Shown piece after piece: positions 25,225 through 33,144 of a DNA stretch of 48,159 nt. The position numbers and the translations under genes are program-made. Within the stretch, counting starts at the first letter, position 1. Each line of letters opens with the position of its first letter. Under the pieces are notes generated by a model that saw nothing but the letters and a program-made list of their open reading frames with translations, ran no database searches and was not told where the DNA came from. This DNA comes from Candidatus Methanomethylophilaceae archaeon (GTDB taxonomy: Archaea > Thermoplasmatota > Thermoplasmata > Methanomassiliicoccales > Methanomethylophilaceae), in assembly GCA_944320485.1 (NCBI GenBank), contig CALUHQ010000001.1:1-48159 (forward strand), given 5' to 3'.

Positions 25225-27862
25225 CGTGATCGACCTCCTCGATGATGGATGCCGTGCAGGCCTCCCTGAACCCGCAGAGGTCGCAGCCCTTGAGGGGTCT
25301 GGCGGGGAATCCCGACCCACCCCTGACGGACATCGCCCTCACCTCGTCGTGCATCCTGTCCAGTTCTTCCAGGAACCTGTCGAGGGTCTCCAGCGGCACG
25401 ATGACCTCATGGGAGGACCGCACCATGCCGTTGCGGAAGCGGTCGGCCACCTTCCTGACGGCGGCCTTGACGTTCTTGTCCTGATCGTCCTTGCCGACGT
25501 TCCTCCTGACGTTGTTCAGGAGGTCCTCGTTGTCTGCCCAGGTGGAGGGGTCCGTGGACGAGTAGGGCTCGATGCCGTCCAGGAGGCCTACGGCCCTCTC
25601 GCCGTAGAACGCGCTGAGGTCGGACCTCAGGTCGTCCATGAACCCCGGGTCCTTCCTAGCGATGGAGAAGATGTCGCCGTCCTCCAACCTGACCGTCCTC
25701 ACGTTGTCGATGACGTCGAACCCATCGGAGATCGATTCCGTGTCGTGGCCCATGGCGTAGAACAGGTCGAACCTCCCCGAGGAGCCCTCCCTCTCCCTGG
25801 ATAGCGCCAGGTAGATCAGGGGTTGGAACTCGGGGAAGTCCATGCCCTCCCCCAGTGCCATGGAGCTGATGATCTGGCTGGGGGACTTCGCCTTCCCGGT
25901 CTTGTAGTCGCATACGGTGCCCCTCCAGAAGAGGTCCAGCTTCCCGTGCATGGGGTGCTTCACCGAATGCTCGTCCTTCTCGCAGAGGCTGCTGCATCTC
26001 TCCAGACCCAGCTCCCTCATCATGCCGTTGCCGTGCTTCCTGCCGGCCTCGTCCATGTCCAGGGGGACGTCGGACACCATGTTGCGGTCCATGTAGGCCA
26101 TGATGTTGGCCATAGCCACGCGTATCCTGTCCCTGTCCAGTTCGGCCATCGAAGATGACGACAGTCCGGCGAACCTCTCTGCCGCCAGGTCAACGAAGCG
26201 GTCCATGCCCTCGCTCCTGACGAGGTCGCCGTAGCACGCGTAGAGCTCGGCGAACTCATGGACCAGGTTTCCGAAGGCGGTGCTCTTCTTGTCGGAGTCG
26301 CTGAGCATCGAGTTGAACAGGTACTTCCTAGGACAGTACACCAGGGCATCGAACGAGCTCTTCGAGAACGGACGGTCGAACTCCGATGCCTGCTCGATGG
26401 CCTCGATACCGGTGCCGACGGACGGCGGTAGCTTGGACTCGCTCCAGCGCCCGGTGACCAGATGTTCGCAGACATCCTCGAAGGTGGCGCAGGGCTCGCC
26501 GAAGATCATGTCGAAGGTGAGCGACGGACGGGACCTCTTGCCGTTCTTGGTCGTATTGACGAGGTACACCCTCCCCTCCCCCTGCTGGAGGAGGGCGGTG
26601 AGCCTGATGGCGTTCCTCTCGCTCTCCTCCTCCACGTCCAGATACCTCTTGCCGACTACCTGCACGTTCCAGTCCTGCTCCATGCCGAGGTAGAGCACTA
26701 TCTGCCTGTCCACGTAGACGGACCTGGAGCAGTCGGCTATCAGGACGCCGGAGGTCTCCTCGTCGTGACGCTCCTCGGAGTTGGTGAGGTCGGAGAGGTT
26801 CTCGACGGCGTATCTGAGGTTGGAGAGCTCGCGGGGGGTGATCGGGGTGTCCTCCAGATCCAGGTCCCTTAGCAGGTTAGTCACATGCAGGCGGGTCGAG
26901 CTGTAGCAGATCAGGTCCCTGACCTCCCCGAAGGTCATGCCCTCATGGCAGATCCGGCGCATGATCCCCTTCAGCTCCACGGCGCGCGGTCTGAGCGCCG
27001 GCTCATCCAGACGGGAGAGGAGATATCCGTCCATGCCCTGTGCGACGAAGCCGTTGAACGAGGCGAGGAGCTCCCTCACCTGCCCTACCCTGACGGTGTC
27101 GTAGTTGAACGCGTATGTCAGGAAGCCGAGGTAGTCCCTGATCGGGGCCATGTCCCTGACCTCCATCCTGTTTATGAACGGGAGTCCCCTGCGGTAGAGG
27201 GATGTTCTGACTGCGTCTACCAGCGGCGAAGAGGAGTTCAGAACTATGGCGTAGTCATCCGCGCGCTCCGGGTCGATGAGGTCCACCGCGTTATCAGCCA
27301 GCTGGCGGTCGTTTCCGACCTCGTAGATCGTCCCGATATCGTACTCGCCGTCATCGAACATGTCGACGAAGTCCGCGTCCAGGGGGATGAAGTGCTTGTC
27401 CAGGTCGTCGAACAACTCCACGCCTATGACGGCCGTGGTCTTATCCTTGAAGAATACGCTATCCTCCGGGTCGAAGGAGGACATCACGGACTCCACAGTC
27501 TGGAGTCCGGAGTAGAGCTCGTACACCCTTTTCGAATTGCGGGTGACGAGGTGCTTCCCGACCTCCGCCGTGTGCCTCCTGATCTCCCTGAAGTTCTGAA
27601 TCTCGCTGAATATGTACCTGAGGTCGAAACCCGTCTCGCTGTGTATCTCGGAGATAAGTCTGATGTCCTTGACGGTGGGCCTGTGGAGTTCGGCGAAGGC
27701 GATGTGGAGGGCGATGTGCCTGGGGGTCATGGCGAGAGGGCCGATCCTCGGGGTCGAGATGCGGGAGTTGAGCGCGGTCTCCAGTGAAACATCGTTTGTG
27801 ATGACCAGATCGTAATTCTTGACCTGCTCGTATAGGTCATCGATGGTTCTGAGACGGCGCAT
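25217..27862 (-). CDS. AddB-like PD-(D/E)XK nuclease with predicted Fe-S cluster
   Basis: An 881-residue protein that looks like AddB, the partner subunit of AddA. The C-terminal nuclease domain has FGNLVHEFAEL (about 530-540) and GKLDLFWRGTVCDYKTG with the Asp and Asp-x-Lys metal and catalytic residues. Four cysteines, C510 (YCPRKY) and C860, C863, C869 (CDLCGFREAC), reproduce the AddB [4Fe-4S] pattern. I see no Walker A in the N-terminal part, so it probably has no ATPase of its own. The gene is upstream of and overlaps the AddA-like gene. TATA at 27881-27890 suggests a leaderless start. Confidence 0.8.
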   Translation of the reverse strand: MRRLRTIDDLYEQVKNYDLVITNDVSLETALNSRISTPRIGPLAMTPRHIALHIAFAELHRPTVKDIRLISEIHSETGFDLRYIFSEIQNFREIRRHTAEVGKHLVTRNSKRVYELYSGLQTVESVMSSFDPEDSVFFKDKTTAVIGVELFDDLDKHFIPLDADFVDMFDDGEYDIGTIYEVGNDRQLADNAVDLIDPERADDYAIVLNSSSPLVDAVRTSLYRRGLPFINRMEVRDMAPIRDYLGFLTYAFNYDTVRVGQVRELLASFNGFVAQGMDGYLLSRLDEPALRPRAVELKGIMRRICHEGMTFGEVRDLICYSSTRLHVTNLLRDLDLEDTPITPRELSNLRYAVENLSDLTNSEERHDEETSGVLIADCSRSVYVDRQIVLYLGMEQDWNVQVVGKRYLDVEEESERNAIRLTALLQQGEGRVYLVNTTKNGKRSRPSLTFDMIFGEPCATFEDVCEHLVTGRWSESKLPPSVGTGIEAIEQASEFDRPFSKSSFDALVYCPRKYLFNSMLSDSDKKSTAFGNLVHEFAELYACYGDLVRSEGMDRFVDLAAERFAGLSSSSMAELDRDRIRVAMANIMAYMDRNMVSDVPLDMDEAGRKHGNGMMRELGLERCSSLCEKDEHSVKHPMHGKLDLFWRGTVCDYKTGKAKSPSQIISSMALGEGMDFPEFQPLIYLALSREREGSSGRFDLFYAMGHDTESISDGFDVIDNVRTVRLEDGDIFSIARKDPGFMDDLRSDLSAFYGERAVGLLDGIEPYSSTDPSTWADNEDLLNNVRRNVGKDDQDKNVKAAVRKVADRFRNGMVRSSHEVIVPLETLDRFLEELDRMHDEVRAMSVRGGSGFPARPLKGCDLCGFREACTASIIEEVDHDE

Positions 27863-27880
27863 GCATGGTCATCGACCTCA

Positions 27881-27890
27881 TGATAAAGAA
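27881..27890 (-). promoter_or_regulatory. TATA box of the addB/addA-like operon
   Basis: The minus strand reads TTCTTTATCA, centred about 24 nt upstream of ATG 27862. It would drive both helicase-nuclease genes. Confidence 0.5.
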
Positions 27891-27972
27891 CGTTGGGTAT
27901 CGGATTAAGATGATACGACATAGGACCGTACATCTACAGCGACTAAATACCGCCTATGACATCCACGGGAAC

Positions 27973-28524
27973 ATGGAGGAGGTCTACGTCGTGGAGATCG
28001 CCGCTTCGGGTCCTAAGGGGATTCCCAGCGATGCCGTAGCCGAGGTCGCCGTCTGCAGGATGGACGCCGACGGAGGGGACTTCGACACCGTTTTCTCCGA
28101 TTCCGTCCTCCTGGACCCCAGGGATCTGGGGAAGGATTCCCTGGATTATCTTTCAAACAACTACGGCATCGAGCCCGAGGAGCTCTACATGGGGGCCGAG
28201 GCCGCCGTCGTCGCCGACCACCTAAAGGACGTCATCTACGGCCACGAATGCACCTCGTACAACGTGGGGAACGTGTTCGGGAAGTACCTGAACTTCGAGC
28301 CATGGGATTGCACCAGGAACCTGACGATACTGCCCTCCATCTCGGTCAGGTTGGACAGGGAGCTGAAGGGTCCCCCGGAGCAAGAGCATGAGCTCATCCG
28401 CAAGGCGTACGATGAGCTGTGTCCCGGGGATCCAGCATCCGTCGGTGACGGGAGGAGGGCTATCGACCTCGCGCAGATGGCGACATCCGTCCTCATGAGG
28501 CTGAGGTCCGAGGGCTGGTTCTGA
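27973..28524 (+). CDS. DEDD exonuclease-fold protein lacking catalytic residues
   Basis: A 183-residue paralogue of the exonuclease at 19061-19720. Segments align throughout: EEVYVVEIAASGPKG with DEIYVLDTETTGLEG, TSYNVGNVFGKYLNFEPWD with TAYNIAYDMDKFLFKEPWN, and RRAIDLAQMA with HRALSDARMA. The metal ligands are gone: the active copy's D34/E36/D128/H195/D200 become E8/A10/V101/R161/L166. It is probably not a nuclease but may keep nucleic-acid or protein binding. It is divergent from the AddB-like gene. I prefer ATG 27973, where the alignment begins and a TATA-like CTAAATAC lies about 26 nt upstream; the frame is open from GTG 27865. Confidence 0.7.
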   Translation: MEEVYVVEIAASGPKGIPSDAVAEVAVCRMDADGGDFDTVFSDSVLLDPRDLGKDSLDYLSNNYGIEPEELYMGAEAAVVADHLKDVIYGHECTSYNVGNVFGKYLNFEPWDCTRNLTILPSISVRLDRELKGPPEQEHELIRKAYDELCPGDPASVGDGRRAIDLAQMATSVLMRLRSEGWF

Positions 28525-28545
28525 ACCCTTCACCATTGTGGGTTC
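28523..28545 (+). terminator. Hairpin after the inactive exonuclease gene
   Basis: GAACCC (28523-28528) and GGGTTC (28540-28545) form a 6-bp stem around an 11-nt loop, starting at the stop codon. A likely mRNA 3' structure, followed by the MFS promoter. Confidence 0.35.
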
Positions 28546-28593
28546 GACAGTTGTTTATACGAATTCGAGTTCGAGCTGGATGAAGGCGACAAT

Positions 28594-29790
28594 TTGAGCC
28601 CCAGACAATGGCTTCCCCTGATCTCCATAGCTATCTGCGTTTTCATCGTGAACATGTCGGAGTTCATGCCGATAGGTCTCCTGACCGACATCGCGGCTGA
28701 CTTCGAGGTGTCGGAGTCGAGCGCGGGGCTGCTCATCTCGATCTACGCATGGGCGGTCGCGATACTGTCCCTGCCAATCATGCTGGTGCTCAGGAAGATG
28801 GAGTTCCGCAGGATGCTCCTGATGTGCATCGCGCTGTTCGCGTTCTTCCAGATCCTGTCTGGTCTGTCCAACAGCTACATGATGCTCATGGTCTCACGCA
28901 TAGGGGTCGCGGTGGCCCATTCGATATTCTGGTCCATCGCCACGCCGTTGGCGGTCCGCGTCGTCGCTCCGGAACTCCAGAAGCTCGCGCTCAGCACCGT
29001 CGCCACCGGGACTTCAATCGCGATGATCGCAGGTCTTCCGCTGGGCAGGATAATCGGCCTCGCCCTCGGATGGAGGATGACGTTCGTGGTCATCGCCGTC
29101 GTGTCCATCCTCGCCCTAGTGATGCTAATCGCCGTGTTCCCCCGTGTGGAGAACCCCGGGACCTTCACCCTCAAGCGCCTCCCCGGACTGCTGAGCAACA
29201 GGGTACTGCTCGGGATATACGTGATGCTCGCAATCTACGTAACAGGGTACTACACCGGATACAGCTACATCGAGCCGTTCCTCTACCAGGTCGCCGGACT
29301 GTCCGATTCGATGGTCACCATCGCGTTGACGGTGTTCGGTCTCGCTGGAATTCTGGGAAGCATCCTATTCACGAGGTTCTACGACGCGACCCGCTTCAGA
29401 TTCATGCTGATGGGTCTGGCGGGGTCGGCGGTGTGCCTGCTCCTCCTCAACCCGTCGGCCGTGACGCTGGTTACCGTGATGGCAGTCTGTGCCCTTTGGG
29501 GCCTGTTCGCCACCTCGTTCAACGTAACGTTCCAGAACGAGACGCTCCGCGCCTCCCCGTCCGACGCCACCGCGATATCCATGTCGCTGTTCTCCGGGAT
29601 ATTCAACGTGGGGATAGCCATGGGCTCCATCATCGGCGGTGTAGTCACAGACGGCCCGGGCGTCGGGGACATAGGGTACGTCGGTGCGGTCTTCGTGATC
29701 GTAGCTATCGCGATCGTCGCATCGTTCGTGATCCCATCGATCCGGAGGCGTGAGTCCTCGGAAGGATCCGGGACCCTCAGAACATCCTGA
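28594..29790 (+). CDS. MFS transporter
   Basis: A 398-residue 12-helix major facilitator. The N-terminus (WLPLISIAICVFIVNMSEFMPIGLLTDIAADF) closely fits the SotB/YdeA-like sugar-efflux or drug-efflux branch, which has the EFMPIGLL sequence in helix 1. Other markers are MLVLRKMEFRRML between helices 2 and 3 and GRIIGLALGWRMTF in helix 5. The substrate is not predictable. The start is TTG 28594; no in-frame ATG or GTG precedes it. A TATA box (GTTTATAC near 28553-28560) lies about 35-40 nt upstream. It overlaps the convergent zinc-ribbon gene by 14 nt. Confidence 0.87.
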   Translation: MSPRQWLPLISIAICVFIVNMSEFMPIGLLTDIAADFEVSESSAGLLISIYAWAVAILSLPIMLVLRKMEFRRMLLMCIALFAFFQILSGLSNSYMMLMVSRIGVAVAHSIFWSIATPLAVRVVAPELQKLALSTVATGTSIAMIAGLPLGRIIGLALGWRMTFVVIAVVSILALVMLIAVFPRVENPGTFTLKRLPGLLSNRVLLGIYVMLAIYVTGYYTGYSYIEPFLYQVAGLSDSMVTIALTVFGLAGILGSILFTRFYDATRFRFMLMGLAGSAVCLLLLNPSAVTLVTVMAVCALWGLFATSFNVTFQNETLRASPSDATAISMSLFSGIFNVGIAMGSIIGGVVTDGPGVGDIGYVGAVFVIVAIAIVASFVIPSIRRRESSEGSGTLRTS

Positions 29791-30181
29791 TCGAGACGTT
29801 GTCCAGGGAGACCAGTGCAAGGCATCCCAGGAACATCAGCACGTAGACGATCCAGCACGGGACGGCCAGGAATATGGTCATGCCCGCCATTGTCAGGAAC
29901 ACCGCCATCACGAAGAAAAGCAGTCCCAGGGCGAAGGCTATGTATCCCCTCTTGCGACGGGGGTTGACGTAAATCAGTCCCAGTCCGAGCAGGCCCACGA
30001 ATGCGGGAATGATCGAAAGGAGGATCGCCAGCTTCCTGCTGTATCCCCTCTTCTCCCTCTGCTCAGGCTCGCGCTCACTGCGGGCGGGTTCGGGCTCCTT
30101 GGGGATCTTCTTGTAGCACTTGGGGCAAGTTATGCTGTTGTTGGGGACCAGCTCCCCGCAGTACGGACACCGGCGATCCAT
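29777..30181 (-). CDS. Zinc-ribbon membrane protein
   Basis: A 134-residue protein with one N-terminal zinc ribbon (CPYCGELVPNNSITCPKCYKKIP), a charged linker (about 28-48, rich in Glu, Arg and Pro) and about three hydrophobic segments (LAILLSIIPAFVGLLGLGLIY, AFALGLLFFVMAVFLT, WIVYVLMFLGCLALV). Unknown function; the architecture echoes the protein at 11885-12364. It follows the thioesterase gene by 4 nt on the same strand and probably shares its transcript. Confidence 0.75.
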   Translation of the reverse strand: MDRRCPYCGELVPNNSITCPKCYKKIPKEPEPARSEREPEQREKRGYSRKLAILLSIIPAFVGLLGLGLIYVNPRRKRGYIAFALGLLFFVMAVFLTMAGMTIFLAVPCWIVYVLMFLGCLALVSLDNVSIRMF

Positions 30182-30185
30182 ACCA

Positions 30186-30617
30186 TCACTCCTTCTTGAG
30201 AACGAACGAGGTGTGGGTCGCGGAGGCCACCAGCTTCCCCTCCTCGTTGTAGACCATCACCTGGTACACCTCGAGGGACCGGGAGCGGTTTATGGGTGTG
30301 CAGACCGCCCTAAGGGTGCCGGAAGCGGGACGGTAGTACTGGACCGTCGAGCTCTGACCGGTGCAGGGATGGACCAGGTTGCAAAGTATGGCGAACGTGT
30401 GGTCCATGAGAGCGTACACGGCTCCGCCGTGCCCGCGGCCCATGCTGTTCATGAACTCGGGTTCGAGCCTCATCTCGCAGACGGACCTGTCCTTCTCCAG
30501 GGAGACAATCTGTATCCCCAACATGCGGGCGAATGGGGCGTTGTACATGTCCACGATGTTGTCCACGTACTGCTTGATGTCGTCAGACATGCATGCAAGA
30601 ATCTCTTCCCTGTCCAT
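30186..30617 (-). CDS. PaaI-family hotdog thioesterase
   Basis: A 143-residue hotdog-fold protein. The catalytic-loop region is GRGHGGAVYALMDHTFAIL, typical of PaaI-type acyl-CoA thioesterases (His-Gly-Gly with an Asp on the central helix). The second half (TVQYYRPASGTLRAVCTPI...VMVYNEEGKLVASATHTSFVL) gives the outer beta strands. It presumably hydrolyses an acyl- or aryl-CoA. A TATA-like TTTATAATAC (about 30638-30646) lies about 25 nt before ATG 30617. Confidence 0.88.
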   Translation of the reverse strand: MDREEILACMSDDIKQYVDNIVDMYNAPFARMLGIQIVSLEKDRSVCEMRLEPEFMNSMGRGHGGAVYALMDHTFAILCNLVHPCTGQSSTVQYYRPASGTLRAVCTPINRSRSLEVYQVMVYNEEGKLVASATHTSFVLKKE

Positions 30618-30707
30618 GCTCGGACGAAAGCGGACCGTTTATAATACTGCTTCTTCGGTCCCTCCGAACGGGCAAGTTCGAAATAATGGCTGGGACATCA
30701 CCCGGTC

Positions 30708-32042
30708 ATGCAGGAGACGGTCACAGTCACCCAGCTCAACAACCGCGCGAGGAACATCCTGGCGAACTCCCCCGCGGTGAGGGACATCTGGGTCAACGGG
30801 GAGATCTCCAACCTCACCAAGGCCAGCTCCGGCCATTACTATTTCACGCTCAAGGACCCCGGAAGCGAGATCAGGGCGGCGATGTTCGCCCGCTCGCGCA
30901 TGCGCATCGACTTCGAGCCCAAGAACAGCATGAAGGTCTCCGCGTTCGGTTCCGTGGACATCTACGTCGCCCGCGGATCCTATCAGTTCATCGTGGAGAC
31001 CATGCGTCCAGCCGGGATCGGGGACCTCTACCTGGCGTTCGAGGCCCTCAAGAAGAAGCTGGAGGCGGAGGGGCTGTTCGACCAGTCCCGCAAGCGCCCG
31101 CTTCCCAGGTATCCCCGCAGGATAGGCGTGGTGACCTCGGAGACGGGTGCGGTCATACACGACATCATCACGACGTCCGCATCCAGGTTCCCCGCCGACA
31201 TCTACCTGGCCCCGTCTATGGTCCAGGGCGACGGCGCCGCCGAGACCATAGTCAGAGGGATCGAGCTGCTGAACAGGTTCGGCGTCGATGTGATCATAGT
31301 CGCCAGGGGAGGCGGGTCCCTGGAGGACCTCTGGCCGTTCAACGAGGAGTCCGTGGCCAGGGCCATCGCGGCCTCCGAGACCCCCGTCGTATCGGCGGTC
31401 GGGCACGAGACCGATTTCACGATTGCCGACTTCGTCGCGGACCTCAGGGCCCCTACACCGACAGGTGCGGCAGCACTGATCCTCAGGGACAGGGTCGAGA
31501 CCGGAAGGCAGATTTCCGAGGACATGGCCAGGGCGGGAAGGGCCCTGGGAAAGGTCATCGATGCCATGAGGCACCGTTTCCAGGTCGCGGATGCCAAACT
31601 CTCCCCTCAGCGGGCCATGTCCGACCTGGACATGATGGGCATGACCCTGGACGACCTCTCATCGCGGGCGGATTCCGCACTGACCGGGAAGGTCGCGGAC
31701 ATGCGCAGGAGGTTCGACGTTATGGATGCGAGGCTCTCGCCCGCCGCGGCGTTGGACCGCATGGAGATAATGAGGGGGAGGGTCGAGTCCCAGTTCGCCA
31801 GGCTGGAGAACCTTGTCGTCAGGGGCGCCGAATCCGCCTCGTCGGACCTGGAATCCGTGTCCGGGAGGTTGGACAGCCTGAATCCCAGGAACGTCCTTGC
31901 CCGTGGATACGGCATGGTCACCGGCAGGGACGGGACGGCCATAACATCGGTCGACGGACTGAGTGTCGGTGAGACGGTCACCGTCACGCTGAGGGACGGG
32001 GCTGCAATAACGGAAGTCAAGGAGGTAGAGAGGAATGGATGA
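30708..32042 (+). CDS. xseA: Exodeoxyribonuclease VII large subunit
   Basis: A 444-residue XseA homologue, the catalytic subunit of a metal-independent single-strand exonuclease. The N-terminal OB fold is QETVTVTQLNNRARNILANS...DIWVNGEISNLTKASSGHYYFTLKD. The central catalytic domain holds RIGVVTSETGAVIHDI, IVARGGGSLEDLWPFNEE and VSAVGHETDFTIADFVADLRAPTPTGAA, all classic. A coiled-coil region follows, then the C-terminal LARGYGMVTGRDG. A TATA-like GAAATAATG is about 26 nt before ATG 30708. It overlaps xseB by 8 nt. Confidence 0.96.
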   Translation: MQETVTVTQLNNRARNILANSPAVRDIWVNGEISNLTKASSGHYYFTLKDPGSEIRAAMFARSRMRIDFEPKNSMKVSAFGSVDIYVARGSYQFIVETMRPAGIGDLYLAFEALKKKLEAEGLFDQSRKRPLPRYPRRIGVVTSETGAVIHDIITTSASRFPADIYLAPSMVQGDGAAETIVRGIELLNRFGVDVIIVARGGGSLEDLWPFNEESVARAIAASETPVVSAVGHETDFTIADFVADLRAPTPTGAAALILRDRVETGRQISEDMARAGRALGKVIDAMRHRFQVADAKLSPQRAMSDLDMMGMTLDDLSSRADSALTGKVADMRRRFDVMDARLSPAAALDRMEIMRGRVESQFARLENLVVRGAESASSDLESVSGRLDSLNPRNVLARGYGMVTGRDGTAITSVDGLSVGETVTVTLRDGAAITEVKEVERNG

Positions 32043-32277
32043 TTACTTGGAACAGGTCAAGGTGATGAGCTTCGAGGAGAGCATGGATGCGCTGGAGGGA
32101 CTCGTGAAGAGGCTCGAGAGCGGCGGCATCGACCTCGACGAGAGCCTGCGCATATACGAGCAGGCCGTCGCGCTCAGGGACCACTGCAGGAGCATCCTGG
32201 AGGACGGGGAGCGCCGCATCAGGAAGATCATGGAGACCGCGGACGGCGTGAAGGAGGAGGACCTCGACCTGGAGTGA
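32035..32277 (+). CDS. xseB: Exodeoxyribonuclease VII small subunit
   Basis: An 80-residue XseB homologue, the small helical subunit that packs on the XseA coiled coil. The signature is SFEESMDALEGLVKRLESGGIDLDESLRIYEQAVAL (about 14-49), followed by C-terminal acidic residues. ATG 32035 overlaps the xseA stop by 8 nt, the same coupling seen in bacteria. It converges with the DUF4435 gene 6 nt away. Confidence 0.94.
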   Translation: MDDYLEQVKVMSFEESMDALEGLVKRLESGGIDLDESLRIYEQAVALRDHCRSILEDGERRIRKIMETADGVKEEDLDLE

Positions 32278-32283
32278 TCGAGG

Positions 32284-33144
32284 TCACTCCCTCAGGTCCC
32301 AGAGCTCGACCCCGTTGGTCCTGGCCCATTCGTCCGTATTGGCGAAAAGCTCCGTGGATCTGAAGCAGGCGTCCGAGAAAGCCAGCCTCAGCGCACCGCC
32401 CAGCTCGCCCTCGTTGAGGTTGCGGCTGTTGAACGATCCGAAGTTCCGTTTCAGAGCGAGCAGGAGTATGTCCACGGTGTCGTGTCCGCGGGCGGCGTCC
32501 CATTCGTCGTCCAGGTTCTCCGCCTCGCGGCCGAGCCTGGAGACGAGCGCCTTCTTCCCCATGCGGCAGTTCTTGGAGTTGAATATCACCGCATCCACCA
32601 TGGAATCCACGTTCAGCGACAGCGTGCGGGAGTTGATGAACCTCTCGAACTCCAGGTCCTTGAAGCTCAGGTTCAGGCCCTCGGTCTGTGAGATGAACAT
32701 CAGCAGTCCTATTGGGTAGCTGGCGGAGAGCAGAGCCTCCCTCACGGGTCCGACCGACTCCGTGAACTTCATGAGCGGCTCCCTCTCGCAGTACTCGTCC
32801 AGGACGTCGTCCAGTGCGTTGCTGCGGATGACCATCATCTCCATGTCGCGGCAGTCGGTGTGGAACAACGGGGGTTTGACCTTCCTGCCGAGGAGCCTGT
32901 CGAGGTCGGCGTCGATTATGCCGATGACCTTCTCGTCTTTGCGTGACGACTTCATGTCCTTGACGGCATGACGTACGTTGTCCTTCGAGTGGGCCTCTAT
33001 TATCTGGACGTGCTCCTTGTCCACGAACTTCTCGAAAAGGCGCTCGTCAGTCACGCCCTCCACTAGCAGGAACGTGCCGTCGAAGACGGTCCTCTCCATG
33101 GATATCTGGTTGCAGATGTCGTCGGATGTGATGTATTCACGCAT
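32284..33144 (-). CDS. DUF4435 (TOPRIM-like) protein, candidate PARIS effector AriB
   Basis: A 286-residue DUF4435 protein with a TOPRIM-type core: FLLVEGVTDERLF with E29, and VIGIIDADLD with D78, D80 and D82, the Glu and DxD metal ligands of TOPRIM nucleases. A further DMEMMVIRS segment follows around 100-110. In the PARIS anti-phage system the DUF4435 protein AriB is a TOPRIM nuclease released when the ATPase AriA senses a phage trigger. Here the gene directly follows an AAA ATPase gene, overlapping it by 8 nt, in the ariA-ariB order. The assignment is by domain and layout only. Confidence 0.8.
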   Translation of the reverse strand: MREYITSDDICNQISMERTVFDGTFLLVEGVTDERLFEKFVDKEHVQIIEAHSKDNVRHAVKDMKSSRKDEKVIGIIDADLDRLLGRKVKPPLFHTDCRDMEMMVIRSNALDDVLDEYCEREPLMKFTESVGPVREALLSASYPIGLLMFISQTEGLNLSFKDLEFERFINSRTLSLNVDSMVDAVIFNSKNCRMGKKALVSRLGREAENLDDEWDAARGHDTVDILLLALKRNFGSFNSRNLNEGELGGALRLAFSDACFRSTELFANTDEWARTNGVELWDLRE

